Of a DNA stretch of 64,000 nucleotides, positions 24,013 through 34,204 are shown piece after piece. The DNA is taken from the NCBI GenBank assembly GCA_963921935.1, contig OY998178.1, positions 48,414,951 to 48,478,950 on the forward strand, written 5' to 3'. Origin of the DNA: Galeruca laticollis (lineage: Eukaryota > Arthropoda > Insecta > Coleoptera > Chrysomelidae). Each line of letters starts with the position of its first letter. The stretch's first letter is position 1. The translations under genes were made by a program, and so were the position numbers. The notes under the pieces are model-generated. The model was not told the origin of the DNA, ran no database searches, and worked only from the letters and a program-made list of their open reading frames with translations.

Positions 24013-25800
24013 GTCAGGGGAGGAATTATAATGGTATATCGTTTCCATTGGCATCTCTGCAGGTTTCATGTTCTGTGGATGGATTGTTAAGCGATGAATG
24101 ACAAGCGGTAGCATGATCACGCTTCTTCATGTATGATTTTGTACAGTAGATATGTTTTTCAGAATTAATATTTTCTTTAGTAATCAGAACTGTTTCATTT
24201 AGATAACCAAATACTCAACAGTTTCGTTTTGGTTATTTTTGTCTAATTTTTCGAATTATTTTGATGAATTTTAGATGGGTACTGGTTTTTTTTTTACAGT
24301 TTTACCAAAGATTCTTGTTTGGTCCTGTGTTTCTGGGTGTTGATATCAAAAGGGGCTTGTAATTTGGTTAGGTGCTTTTTCAAAGATAGAAACTAAGGAC
24401 GGTTAAGATCTAATTCGAGTACGTTATATTTTCTTTTAAAACTAGGCATTATATGTCAATATTGTGATATATGGTGATACATTCACCAGATAAACCCCAA
24501 TCGCCCCTTCAACTGTCGGTAGTTATTCTACTGTTTCTTCCAATAATATTTCTCTTGATTTTCTACATTCATAATACCGTCATTTTTGGATTATAAATGG
24601 AAATTTAAGACACATTCTCTAATTAGTTTAAATATATTAACTTCATTAAGCTTATAATATTAAAACACAGTTATCTGGTTCATTCTATTTCGGCTATGCA
24701 TAGTGTGTGCATACATTTTTTGTTGTATGTAGAATACAGAATATTTTATAGCATTTGACAATAAGTTTAATGGCTAATATACTGGGACGAAATATTTGTT
24801 GCGCTCCTGCATAGTGTTATTTATTAACCCACTCGGAAACTCGCTCATAGCTTGGATTAAACATATTCGAGTCAAATATCCATATGAGAAATGATCTTCT
24901 ACTTTTATAAAATATCTAACAAGAAATTCGAATAATCTTGTGGCACATTCGTAAACAAATTCCAGCTCTGAAAAAATACCTTAATAAAGATACAATTACT
25001 ACACTTTATCATTTCAAAATCGGTTTAGAATCTCATTAATTTTATAGGCAAGCTTTCAGAGCGCGAGCTCAAATATAAATTACCAAATAGATAAGATCTT
25101 GGCAAGCGGACGACGATGGCCGATGGTGAACATTACTGTCTTCTTCTTCTTCCCACAAAAATAACCGAGCTAAAACTTTACATAGTTGTATTTACAGCTG
25201 AAAATGCCGTACGGTACGACATTTTCAGTTATAAAATTTGTAGCGTTTGTTGCAGTGACGTTAAAAAAGAACGAAACGGTGAAACATAGTAGATGCATTT
25301 ATAATTCGCTTTATACTGAAAATTTTTTCACGGGATCGGATTATCGGCTCTAACGATTATGTCGGCTTACAGAAACCTCTATAAATTATCTTTTACGAGT
25401 TTCTTATTGATTATTAATATTCGCATCATTTTTGTTTCATAATATAGAGGACAACTTGAAGTAAAACTGCTATAAACAACATTTTAAGAAGGATTTCCAT
25501 AGTCCCCGATGTGTTTTAAACAGAAATGTTCATTATTTGTCACGAATATCTGATAAACAAAAATTGTAACAATAAAGTTTCCGTTCACTTTAGTAACACA
25601 TATTTATTGCATACATTATTTTTAAAGAACAAATATTCGTTTGATGCAACTAAAATGATAATAAGCTCTTTCTTGGATATAGAAATTCAGTATAATTACC
25701 AAATGAAACAAGGAATGTTTATATCAGGAATATTTTGCAAAAATAGTATATTGTATAACAAGTGTTGAAATTGAAAGATTTCACACGAGTCGCAGGCGAG
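24013..25800. other. AT-rich DNA without recognisable gene
   Basis: No coding similarity. The only structure noted is the 33-base near-palindrome at 25197-25229. Confidence 0.5.
25197..25229. repeat. Near-perfect palindrome
   Basis: GCTGAAAATGCCGTAC (25197-25212) and GTACGACATTTTCAGT (25214-25229) are inverse copies at 14 of 16 positions, with a single base between them. Such a compact palindrome could extrude or be a remnant of a foldback element. No neighbour explains it. Confidence 0.6.
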
Positions 25801-26164
25801 TAGCTTAACCCTTAATTTGATTTTGTATCTTATATGATACGTAACTTTCAAATAATAAATATGTCTATATATGTAATTTGTTGACCGACGACTGTGCGCT
25901 AATTGTGTTGCCTATCCATCATATAATGCCCGAAAACTTATAATGCTACCATCTGTTAGTATATCTTTGAAGATTTCATCATTGTTTATAATATGGTGGC
26001 CGAGTGAATGCCGTATTTGAAATCGCTGGTAAGTATTATTTATTAGTATTGTAACATTAGTGTTTGCTTTTGACAGAGCATGGAAAATGTTAGCATAAAC
26101 ATGTGTTTTGATCGAGCAAATATAAATAATTAGTTGTAAATACCCTATAGTTACAAAATCAATT

Positions 26165-26365
26165 CTCCTGAAAGATGTATCCTATAGTCTACTTTGCCAA
26201 ATAAAGAGCAAGGTGGATATTTTTTGTTGTGTATCCTAGAATCTACTTTGATAACTAACCATAGATGGGGAGCCTTTTTGTTGTGAATCCTATATTCTAC
26301 TTTGGCAAAGAAACAGCAAGTTGGATATTCAGTCATTTCAATTACATTTGTTATATATCCTAAAC
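26165..26365. repeat. About 60-bp imperfect tandem repeat
   Basis: TATCCTATAGTCTACTTTG (near 26169), TATCCTAGAATCTACTTTG (near 26230), AATCCTATATTCTACTTTG (near 26288) and TATCCTAAACTTTATTTTT (near 26355) recur every 58-67 bases. They lie between the PB-B left end and its transposase, so they may be subterminal repeats of that element. Confidence 0.6.
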
Positions 26366-26470
26366 TTTATTTTTCAATTATAAATAGAATTTTTGTAGAT
26401 AAATCCTGAAATTAAGTTACTTAGTAAAGTAAGTAGATTATTTTCGTTGTTTCAGTTACATATAAATACA

Positions 26471-28206
26471 ATGTCATCACGAACCGAAAAAATTTTTGCA
26501 TTAATTTCACCCCTTTCTTCCGACATGGACGATTCTAGTGATGAGAAAAATGTAAATGATACTAACATATACAACATTCAAAATGACGACGAATATAAAA
26601 GCTCTGAAGTCGATAGCTTGCCTCCTGGAGTACAATATATTTTTGATCACCTGTCTGAAACAGATTCAGATTCAGAAACTGAATGTTCCAAACCTCAAAC
26701 AGCCACACATCAATATATTTGAACTACACCTAAGTTTGTTTGTAGTACGCAAAAGTCTGCTCTGATTCCTCTAAAAACAAGAGCACATCTAGTATCTGGA
26801 CCAACTGATAAGGACAACCACGAAAATACTGACGTCCAATCTACAAAGAAGCGAAAAAGAAATCTGCTGAAATGAAAGAATTTAGTTAAGTACAACTGGT
26901 CCCAAGAAAAATTTGAATATCCTGTAAACATTCCCAAAAATAACTTTGGGCTTGTGGGATACAATGAAGTCGCTATTTGAATATTTTAAAATATTTTTTT
27001 CGGACGATTTATTTGATATTATTGTCAAGAATACCAACCTTTACTCCGTTCGGCAAACAGGAAAGTCGATCAACGTTAGTAAGAATGATATAAGGGACTT
27101 TGTAGCCATACACATTTTGATGGGTATAGTCGATATGTCATACTATTTGGATTATTGGAGTACAAACATAGGATATAATAAAATAGCAGAAATAATGCCT
27201 CTCAAAAGATATCAGCAAATTCGCAAATATATTCATTTCGCAAACAACGATCACATAAACAACGACCAATACTATCAGATTCGCCCTGTTTTAGATATAG
27301 TGAGAAGAAATTATTGTTCGATAGAAAAAGAACGACGGCAGCGTATCGACGAAATGATGGTTCCTTATAAAGGGCAAAAAGCGGGTTTAAGACGACAATA
27401 CATAAAGTCCAAACCAAAAAAATGGGGATTCAAAATATTTGTCAGAGCCGGTATTTCTGAATTCGTGTACGATTTCATCGTTTATGGAGGGGATGATACT
27501 TTAAGGCAACACACATTTACGGAGAAAGAAGAATCCCTAGGATTGGTAGGGGCTAAAGTTGTGCTTGCACTAACGCAATCAATGAAATCCCCTGCTATGT
27601 CCGTTATCTACGTCGATAATTTCTATTCAAGTTTTGATTTGTTTCACATTCTCCGACAAGACTATGGAATTTTATCACTAGGAACTATGAGAAACTATCG
27701 ATTTAAAAATTGCATTTTGGAAGATGATAAGTTTCTAAAGAAAAAAGGAAGAGGGGCGTTTTGTTCTAAAAGTGACAACGCTAATAAAATTAATGTTGTG
27801 AAATGGTTTGACAACAAACCTGTTATCCTAGCTAGTACGCATGTATCTGGCACACCTGTCAAAACAATCAAAAGATTTGATAAACGCCAGCATGCAAAAA
27901 TTTATATCCCTTGTCCATCCCTTATAAAACACTATGATGCTCACATGGGAGGAGTAGATCTAATGGACAGGTTGGTAAGCCCCTGAAAACTCGTCGCTGG
28001 TATCTCTTCATATTTGCACAAATGTTGGATATTTGTATAAATAACGCGTGCCTTCTCTATCGAAGGGGGAAATATATTTTAGAGGACAGGTCAAAAGAAT
28101 ATTCTCTAAAATACTTTCGACAATGCATAGCAGAGGCTTTAATACAAAACAACATAAAAGGTAGGAAAATGGTTGCGGTCCAAAACGAAGAATATAAAAA
28201 AATTAA
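26471..28206 (+). pseudogene. piggyBac-like transposase, N-terminal and catalytic part
   Basis: The start MSSRTEKIFALISPLSSDMD at 26471 is followed by an acidic region with a stop at 26720. A long open stretch (26946-27986) carries the catalytic core of the PGBD2/3-like group: first Asp in RIDEMMVPYKG (near 27345), second in IYVDNFYSSFD (near 27620), third in GGVDLMDRL (near 27955). The domain resumes after a frameshift at about 27985 (KTRRWYLFIFAQMLDICIN) and runs to 28206. Other breaks are a stop near 26872 and a frameshift near 26960. The C-terminal zinc region is at 31209-31401, beyond the Harbinger insertion. All three catalytic Asp are present. Confidence 0.92.
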
Positions 28207-28725
28207 TGGGTCGATTCTGAGAAATCACCTATAACTTACAGAATCTGTAAGATATAGAGTCTGTAGCATGCTTTTTACGGATCTGTAAAATGTCCTATTC
28301 TGGAACCAAATCTGTAAGAGCCAAACAACAGATATATAATTTATAGGTTTGAACTTCACACATATTTATGATGTCAAAATTATAACCTAAATTTCAATGT
28401 TTCTTTCGCATTCTCGGCAGTTTTAAGGCTTTATCCGTACAATTCAAATCCTTGCTGTGCTTTTCCGTGACTGGTTCTAGATTATGTCGTAAGTAAAAAT
28501 TTAGAACTTGATATATAGTTTATTATAGTAATATTTTCACAGCACAAACAGAAAAAGATCCAGAAACACGTCATCCCAACAATTGGAAATATTTAAATAT
28601 GATGGAATCGGATTATATATTTCGAAGTAACACTATAAATCCTACCGTAGAACCAAATTATATATCAAAAAAGTGGGAAAAAAGCAAGTGGATCTTCATA
28701 TGTATGTATTTTCTTCAATTAATTT

Positions 28726-29232
28726 TTGCTGTTAAAGAGATTCTTGGATTGGATATATAGTACCAAGTCAAAATTTAGAAAGCTAAAAGCATCACGGTTG
28801 CAAACTGGCGGAGGGCCCCAAGAAGATTTAAAGCTTACAGATATAGAAGAACGTGGTTTGGCAGTTTGGGGTAGAATTGCTGTAGATGGAACACCTGATG
28901 TTACTTCATATGAAGGTATAGACTTGGTACCTGAAGACAAAAATACAGAAAATGAAAACCAAGAGGATTATGAAGTACTCTACATTGAAACTGTGTCTAC
29001 AGAATCTCCACCAGCAAGCAACGCACCATTTGACCCAACACCAATCACGTCTCTTAAACAATCGATGAATAAAATACGACCCAGACAAAGATCAAAAACC
29101 AAACCTCTATCAGTGTTGGCAGAAAATTTAATTCATAATAGTGAACAATTAACCAAGCACAATGAGATCCTAGTAGGCGCTTTAGGAAAATTAATAAACA
29201 CATACTCAGAAACTGAAAAAGAAAAAATATAA
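28726..29232 (+). CDS. Harbinger accessory DNA-binding protein (Myb/SANT-like), partial
   Basis: Harbinger elements usually encode, besides the transposase, a Myb/SANT-like protein that helps transposase reach the nucleus and the element ends. The frame 28726-29232 has the signature KLKASRLQTGGGPQEDLKLT after a basic segment, then an acidic linker, and a C-terminal helical region (SEQLTKHNEILVGALGKLI) typical of such proteins. The N-terminal Myb helices should lie upstream, but 28545-28725 is not cleanly open, so the start is probably missing, spliced or decayed. The 168 codons are uninterrupted. Confidence 0.65.
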   Translation: MLLKRFLDWIYSTKSKFRKLKASRLQTGGGPQEDLKLTDIEERGLAVWGRIAVDGTPDVTSYEGIDLVPEDKNTENENQEDYEVLYIETVSTESPPASNAPFDPTPITSLKQSMNKIRPRQRSKTKPLSVLAENLIHNSEQLTKHNEILVGALGKLINTYSETEKEKI

Positions 29233-29459
29233 CTGAAACGACTCAAGCTAGAATTTGAAATAAAAAAATTTCAATATACAAATAAAAATTTCGATTTTCC
29301 GTATAAATGAAAACAGTATTTTTTTTTTGAATTTATTAAATAATGTTCGTTTAATCATGAAAATATATTTACTTATGATAAGGACTTATTTTGTTTTAAG
29401 TTTTGATATTTTTGGTTTGAATGTTTATTTCTTTAATGAATTTTTGTTCTATGTAAATT

Positions 29460-29680
29460 AGCATGAACAACTCCTGCAGAAGGAGATCCTTCTATTTAGA
29501 TATCTGTTTAGATGCAAATCAGGAGGGAATACAGGAAAGTATAGTCGAACAAATCTCAATGTTCGCTAAAAACTTAGGATGGGACTCTGCTTAATAGCTG
29601 CAACTGGGGGTGCACAATAAACTTAATTAATGGCTGAGAGGCAACTAACCCCTCGTGACTAAAAAAAAATGAAGAACTTG
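29460..29680 (+). mobile_element. 5'-truncated R1-like LINE 3' end, inside Harbinger
   Basis: The segment GGGGGTGCACAATAAACTTA...GCAACTAACCCCTCGTGACT resembles the 3' UTR of the R1-like LINE at 19319-19383 (GGGCACAATAAACC...GTGCACTGTTATCCC). It is preceded by codons for FAKNLGWDSA and a stop, like an R1-type C-terminus, and followed by an A-rich run. This suggests a truncated insertion between the two Harbinger genes. Confidence 0.5.
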
Positions 29681-29936
29681 CGTAACAATATTTAAAAATA
29701 GTTTTATTTAAAAAAATAAAACCCAAAGTATTTTAAGGATTATTTATTGATTTAAAATATTTTCTCTTATGTAATTGTCTCGAGCATGTCTTCCCAAATC
29801 TAATAATTCATTAACATTAGCTTCGTGTCGAATATTATCTAAAAAATATAAAGTATTTTTTATCTGAATCAAATCGAACAACCTATGATTTTAGAATTTG
29901 AATCGCATATCTAAAAATGTTAAGTGTTATAACAAA

Positions 29937-29940
<4 letters not shown>

Positions 29941-29978
<38 letters not shown>
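29941..29978. repeat. (AT)n microsatellite
   Basis: Nineteen uninterrupted AT units inside the Harbinger element. The Tyr-Ile open frames across it are artefacts. Confidence 0.97.
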
Positions 29979-29980
<2 letters not shown>

Positions 29981-30146
29981 TATTTGTCACCTTTAATGTC
30001 AATTTAGTATTGTCACTGTTTTACAAATTATGTATTTTATATTTTGAATTTATAATAAAAACTTTTGAAAAAGCCTTATATTTAAGGCGAAACGTCAAGT
30101 TAACTTACAAGAGTTTTAATCTGAACCTTTCCCAAGAAAAATACTT

Positions 30147-30150
<4 letters not shown>

Positions 30151-30207
<57 letters not shown>
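30151..30207. repeat. (AT)n microsatellite
   Basis: A second AT run, about 28 units, next to the break in the HARBI1-like transposase. Confidence 0.97.
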
Positions 30208-30210
<3 letters not shown>

Positions 30211-31208
30211 ATACTTACCAGCATTACATTTATCGAATATTTTCCTTTTCTATCAATATATACAATAGGGGGATATTCAACATCATTCATTGGTGGTGCT
30301 AAAATTTCTACATGCGTTCCATCAATGGCACCCACAATACCTCTGAAGTTGAACTTGTCATAAAATCTAAAAAGAATGAAATATATCATTCTAGTTACTA
30401 TACTAATTATAAATTTGGTATTACCCTTGTTTTATTATATTTTCATCTGCCTCAGTTGTTGGATATTTTATAACAGCCCGCATAAAAACTTGGACAATTG
30501 ATTCACGTACTTGTGAAATAGCTCTACTTATTGAACTTTGACTAATTGCAATCCACGTATTACAGCCGATAACATTTTGATATGATCCAGTCGCCAAAAA
30601 ATTCAGGGTAGCAAAAACCTTAAAATATTCGTTATAGGCATGTTACATTGTTAAAAAGTATACATTTTTTATTTTGCCTAAGAGATATTCTTACTTTTAC
30701 TTCAAAGGGAATTCCCAAATTATTTTCCCAAACGTGCGGTCGCAAAGAGTTTAGTATATAATGAATGGAGACCTTGTCTAAACGAAACATTTGTTTAAGA
30801 TTCATATCGGGCATATCGAACGGATTAAATTCATCCCTCAAATGTCGTCTTTCGATTCTCATGTAATTTCTGAAAATTAAAAAAAAGCGCATTCAAATCT
30901 ATTATTTTCTTATAATAACATTCTACCAACCGATTCATATCTTCCTCCAAAAGAATACTCGCAAATAAATTGATTAGCTGGCCATCCATTCTCGAAAAAA
31001 AATATTCTTATCACAACAGTAGTTTGTGCAATTTTCAGACTAATAATAAGATCCTGTAATGCTTATAGTGACAATTCCCTGGCCTGTAAATATTTACGAA
31101 TCTATAAAAAAATCTGAAACTATCAGACCAGTATAGAATATCATTTCCTGTAACTTTTACAGATTTTGGCTTACAGACCTTACAGATATGCTCAGAATCG
31201 ACCCATAA

Positions 31209-31401
31209 GAAGCCCGTTCCACCGAGACCTTCTAAGGAAGTACGGTGTGATAAAGTTGATCATTTTCCAATTTATGGTACCAAGGGCAGGTGTAGGTATT
31301 GTAAATCAGGAGAGACACACTGGTCATGTTCGAAATGTGTTATTAGGTTGTGTTTAGTGGAGGACAGAAATAGTTTCTTTTTGTTTCATAATAGCACATA
31401 A
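31209..31401 (+). pseudogene. piggyBac-like transposase, C-terminal zinc region of PB-B
   Basis: This is the continuation of the PB-B transposase after the Harbinger element: KKPVPPRPSKEVRCDKVDHF, then a cysteine-rich segment (CRYCKSGETHWSCSKC, IRLCLVEDRNSFFLFH) ending in TAA at 31399-31401. This Cys pattern is the usual end of PGBD-type proteins. The join to codons before 28206 is in frame. Confidence 0.9.
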
Positions 31402-32265
31402 AGATTACTAGCAGTCATTTACTATTTATAGCCGTAAAAAATGCCCTTCTGTTATGTTTTTATGTACAACTGCATTCGTTTTTATTTATATTCAATTCTC
31501 AATTAGTTCTATAGTATTCTTACTTTAAGTTTATATATTATTTTATTGTGTTTTTGCTGCATAAACGGTTATTCGTTACAGTTTTAATTGTAAATTTGTG
31601 ACCTATAATCCTAGACTTTGTGTCTTCCAGGATACATAATAAAGTTTCACAAAAAATCTACTTATTTAACTATATATCTTCTGAGATACAGTCCATATCT
31701 CCCTTATTTATGAAAAAAATATTGTGGAAATAACCAAAATGCATTCTTGAAGACGATATAACACCACGAAAACACTAATTTACTCAAAATTAAGGTTGCA
31801 TCAAGGTTTGCCAAATTAAGTGTTAATGCTAGAGTTCAGTAATCACTAAATATATTTTCGGGAATAGGCAACCAATGTCACTTTATATAAGCAAATTTTC
31901 AGGTAGAAAGCTCACAGAGAGGGATATCATACAAATGAGATAAGAGGCTGAGAGTACTTTTTGAATTAGAATTTAGAGTATTCAAATACAATTTACATTT
32001 ATTTGTCGGGTAAGAAATAATCGATAATGTAGGAAAATATATTTGTAAGAAATTGAGAGCTTAACCAGCTTCTAATATTTCTATTGGTATATGAAATAAA
32101 ATGCAATTTGAGGTTCTAGTGAAGTTTCCTTTTATTTCCATCTGACAATTCTATTTTCAAAACTGACAAAAATAACAAATCACAATCAACATTTTCATTA
32201 TATACATAGTAAGCAAAGTGAACATATTGTATTTCTAATATCCTCTCACCGCATTTGTCATTTTC
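31402..32265. other. AT-rich DNA without recognisable gene
   Basis: The downstream flank of PB-B. Apart from the possible degenerate piggyBac end near 31783-31797, I see nothing. A left LTR for the neighbouring BEL/Pao fragment could lie here but was not identified. Confidence 0.45.
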
Positions 32266-32269
32266 GTGA

Positions 32270-33186
32270 CGGTCAAAAATTTCCAACACCGTCATCGAAT
32301 CTTCTTGGCGGTTGAACCACTTCTTGTGACAATCTGTCTAGTCCCATGTTCTGGTTCTTCTTCTATTTTATGCCTTTTAAGTTTACTACGTTCTGGTTTT
32401 TGTTTCAGTCTAGGTTCGCTAAGTTTAACCTTCTCTCGTAAACCTTCAGTATCACTTCTAATGGGTACAAATCTTGTACCGGTCAAACAATGGTTCCGGT
32501 TGCAATTCGAAACTTTACAACACGTGACCTTTTGTCATTTCCAGGATAAGTTTCTAATACAAGACCTAGCGGCCAATGTAGTCTCTTCTGTTCGAATGGC
32601 ATCAATACAAATTCTCCCTTTTGTACCGATTGAGTTACTTCATACTTTCGAATCATTATCAGCTGACTAAGATATTCTGATCTGAATCTTTCAGTTTCAA
32701 TCGATACTTCAGGTGTCTATTCAGGGTACTACTATTTACTTCATCCAAATCTTTTGTATCCACTGTCTGAATATCTTCTAGAAACATGGGTGGAGTAAGA
32801 GGTATCAACTCCTTTTTGTCTTCGGACACATAAGAGCTTTACATCCACATAAAATTATCTGTAGCTCCTCATAGCTTAGTGAAATTCTACCCAATGTTTT
32901 TCTTAATCTCCTCCATGCTCATGTAGGAGGATTGAATTGCCTCGAAATTTTGTCAACGTTACTGAATTCATTAATTTTGTTCCAGTCTAAATTCTTCAAT
33001 GCATTTTCACTTCCTAAAAAATTTGTTCCATTATCACTGTATATAATTTTTGGTCTGCCTCTTCTACTAATAAATTTTCGTGAAGCTTGTAAAAAACTAT
33101 CAGTTGACAGGCTAAATACAAGCTCCAAATGAACTGATCTATAGACCGCACATGTAAAAATGCAGACCCATAACTTCACGTTACAT
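32270..33186 (-). pseudogene. BEL/Pao retrotransposon pol 3' end (integrase and DUF5641)
   Basis: Read in reverse, 33180-32920 gives the integrase core (VCIFTCAVYRSVHLELVFSL, RRGRPKIIYSDNGTNFLGSE). After frame breaks comes a DUF5641-type region (RFRSEYLSQL, EVTQSVQKGEFVLM, KRLHWPLGLVLETYPGNDK, DLYPLEV) near 32700-32450. The extreme C-terminus (TRQIVTRSGSTAKKIR) ends near 32292. This order is diagnostic of BEL/Pao pol. Stops and shifts occur near 32920, 32750 and 32490. The upstream gag, protease and RT are absent. The fragment ends abruptly at about 33186, where a LINE 5' region begins. Confidence 0.88.
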
Positions 33187-34052
33187 TCCAGTTCGAACTA
33201 TTGTAGAGTACTGACGTGTGTGATTGTGTTTAGCAAAACAAACCGTCTTTGCCTTTTATATTTAATACGCGCATTTGTAGTTTGTAGGTTAACAATAATT
33301 CAACCATACTGTAAGTATAAATTTTTACTTTACTTTTTTGGTTAAACAATTGCCGCGGCACTGGCCTGCGGATGGCCGGTAAGTATAGGCCTAGCGGTAA
33401 GGATCCGCTATTAGCCGTATCAACAGCTAATGAAATTTCAAATAATATTTACGTTGAAAATGTCGTATTTTCAGAAGAGATTAGTATGGAAGAATCTCAT
33501 AATGTTTTAAAATGCGATAATTCTGTTGTTAATAATTCCAAAAATTCCGATAATGTCATTAACGAGGTTAATAAAAACTCTCACTCGAATTCTTTCCAAT
33601 ATAGTAGTCAAACGAGTAATACATTTAATACTTCTAATAGATTTAATTCTAATGATAGCGGACCTTATTTTGTTGTGGTTCAATATATTGACTTAAATAT
33701 AGGCCGATTACATCCTATGAAGCTCGGAGAAAAATTACTTGCCCTTTCGAACCGTATTAAGATCGAAGTTCATTCGGGTCTTGTAGCAAATGAATTAGTA
33801 AATAAACCTTTCTTTAAAGAAAACAACCTAATTGCCTATATACCAAATTATTTGACAATAAAACGGGGACTTGTTCGCGACGTAGATACTACATTAGGTG
33901 AAAATACCCTATTAAACGTTATAAAATCTAATATTACTGTTAAAAGAGTCAAAAGAATGACTCGAGTAATCCAGAAAAATGATATATCGTATGAAATAAA
34001 TTTCATACGACTAATTCGGTCGCATTCATCTGAGGTGTTGGTTCGCAACTGA
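33187..34052 (+). mobile_element. LINE 5' region with ORF1, 3'-truncated
   Basis: The sequence from about 33187 has no BEL/Pao similarity. It acts as a leader to the ORF1 starting at 33372. No ORF2 follows before non-coding sequence resumes, so this is only the 5' part of a Jockey-type LINE. It probably inserted into, or recombined with, the BEL/Pao copy. Confidence 0.6.
33372..34052 (+). CDS. LINE ORF1 (gag-like), open but truncated
   Basis: An uninterrupted 226-codon frame begins at ATG 33372. The first half is Asn/Ser-rich and probably disordered. The second half has the conserved gag-like fold: GPYFVVVQYIDLNIGRLHPM, ALSNRIKIEVHSGLVANELV, ENNLIAYIPNYLTIKRGLVR, VKRVKRMTR. These match ORF1 proteins of Jockey-type insect LINEs, which bind element RNA. 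Normally CCHC zinc knuckles follow. Here the frame ends first, at 34052, so the protein lacks its nucleic-acid-binding tail. Confidence 0.75.
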   Translation: MAGKYRPSGKDPLLAVSTANEISNNIYVENVVFSEEISMEESHNVLKCDNSVVNNSKNSDNVINEVNKNSHSNSFQYSSQTSNTFNTSNRFNSNDSGPYFVVVQYIDLNIGRLHPMKLGEKLLALSNRIKIEVHSGLVANELVNKPFFKENNLIAYIPNYLTIKRGLVRDVDTTLGENTLLNVIKSNITVKRVKRMTRVIQKNDISYEINFIRLIRSHSSEVLVRN

Positions 34053-34177
34053 AAGTGAAGATGGCGCCAGCTGACTACTTCTCGCTTGTGTAACTACACG
34101 AGCCAAGAAGAAGTTGTCGGAGGACGTAATCTTCAGTTCGGATTAGAGACTCTGAACTGGAAGGCATTACGGCACTC

Positions 34178-34204
34178 TTGAAGAGACCCAGAAAGGTCGA
34201 AACG
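34178..34204 (+). ncRNA. Hammerhead-like core motif
   Basis: TTGAAGAGACCCAGAAAGGT followed by CGAAACG gives a CUGANGA-like box, a short ACC/GGU stem and GAAAC, similar to the hammerhead ribozyme core in Penelope-like elements. There is an extra U in the first box, and flanking stems I and III were not established. This is a candidate only. Confidence 0.3.

Larger units (their letters stand above)
29735..30892 (-). pseudogene. HARBI1-like Harbinger transposase, core deleted
   Basis: Reading right to left, RRHLRDEFNPFDMPDMNLKQ and LFRL-type helices occupy 30892-30720. A segment near 30600-30430 follows (SQSSISRAISQVRESIVQVF), then NFRGIVGAIDGTHVEILAPP and YIDRKGKYSINVMLV (30350-30215). That gives the first catalytic Asp (AIDGTH). 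The C-terminal codons (LLDLGRHARDNYIRENIL) lie near 29735-29800. Between them, where the second Asp and the Glu should be, are two (TA)n tracts and non-coding sequence. Introns are likely between the first pieces. The enzyme cannot be active. Confidence 0.85.
28207..31205. mobile_element. PIF/Harbinger DNA transposon nested in PB-B
   Basis: The ends TGGGTCGATTCTGAG (28207-28221) and its exact inverse (31191-31205) are flanked by TAA duplications at 28204-28206 and 31206-31208, the TWA-type site of PIF/Harbinger. Inside are a forward Myb/SANT-type ORF and a reverse HARBI1-type transposase, the usual two-gene content. Removing the element and one TAA joins the two halves of the PB-B transposase in frame. 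Words of the form TCTGTAAG recur just inside both ends. Confidence 0.95.
25809..31401 (+). mobile_element. piggyBac-like DNA transposon (PB-B), interrupted by Harbinger
   Basis: TTAA (25805-25808) followed by CCCTTAATTTGATTTTG is a plausible left end, about 660 bases before the transposase start. The transposase runs 26471-28206 and 31209-31401, with a 3 kb Harbinger element in the gap. The right end is not certain. The inverse of 31783-31797 (ACCTTAATTTTGAG) resembles the left end but lacks a TTAA flank, so I close the feature at the transposase stop. Confidence 0.7.

Noticed and set aside
29917..30389. Open frames rich in alternating Tyr-Ile
   Set aside because: Translations of (TA)n tracts. 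Only the non-repetitive part of the reverse frame (HARBI1-like) is kept.
31783..31797. Right terminal repeat of PB-B
   Set aside because: The inverse (ACCTTAATTTTGAG) resembles the left end but has no TTAA flank and only about a dozen matching bases, so it was mentioned but not used as a boundary.
32266..32670. Forward open frame of 134 codons
   Set aside because: It is the complement of BEL/Pao pol C-terminal codons (DUF5641-type), which are clearly on the reverse strand.
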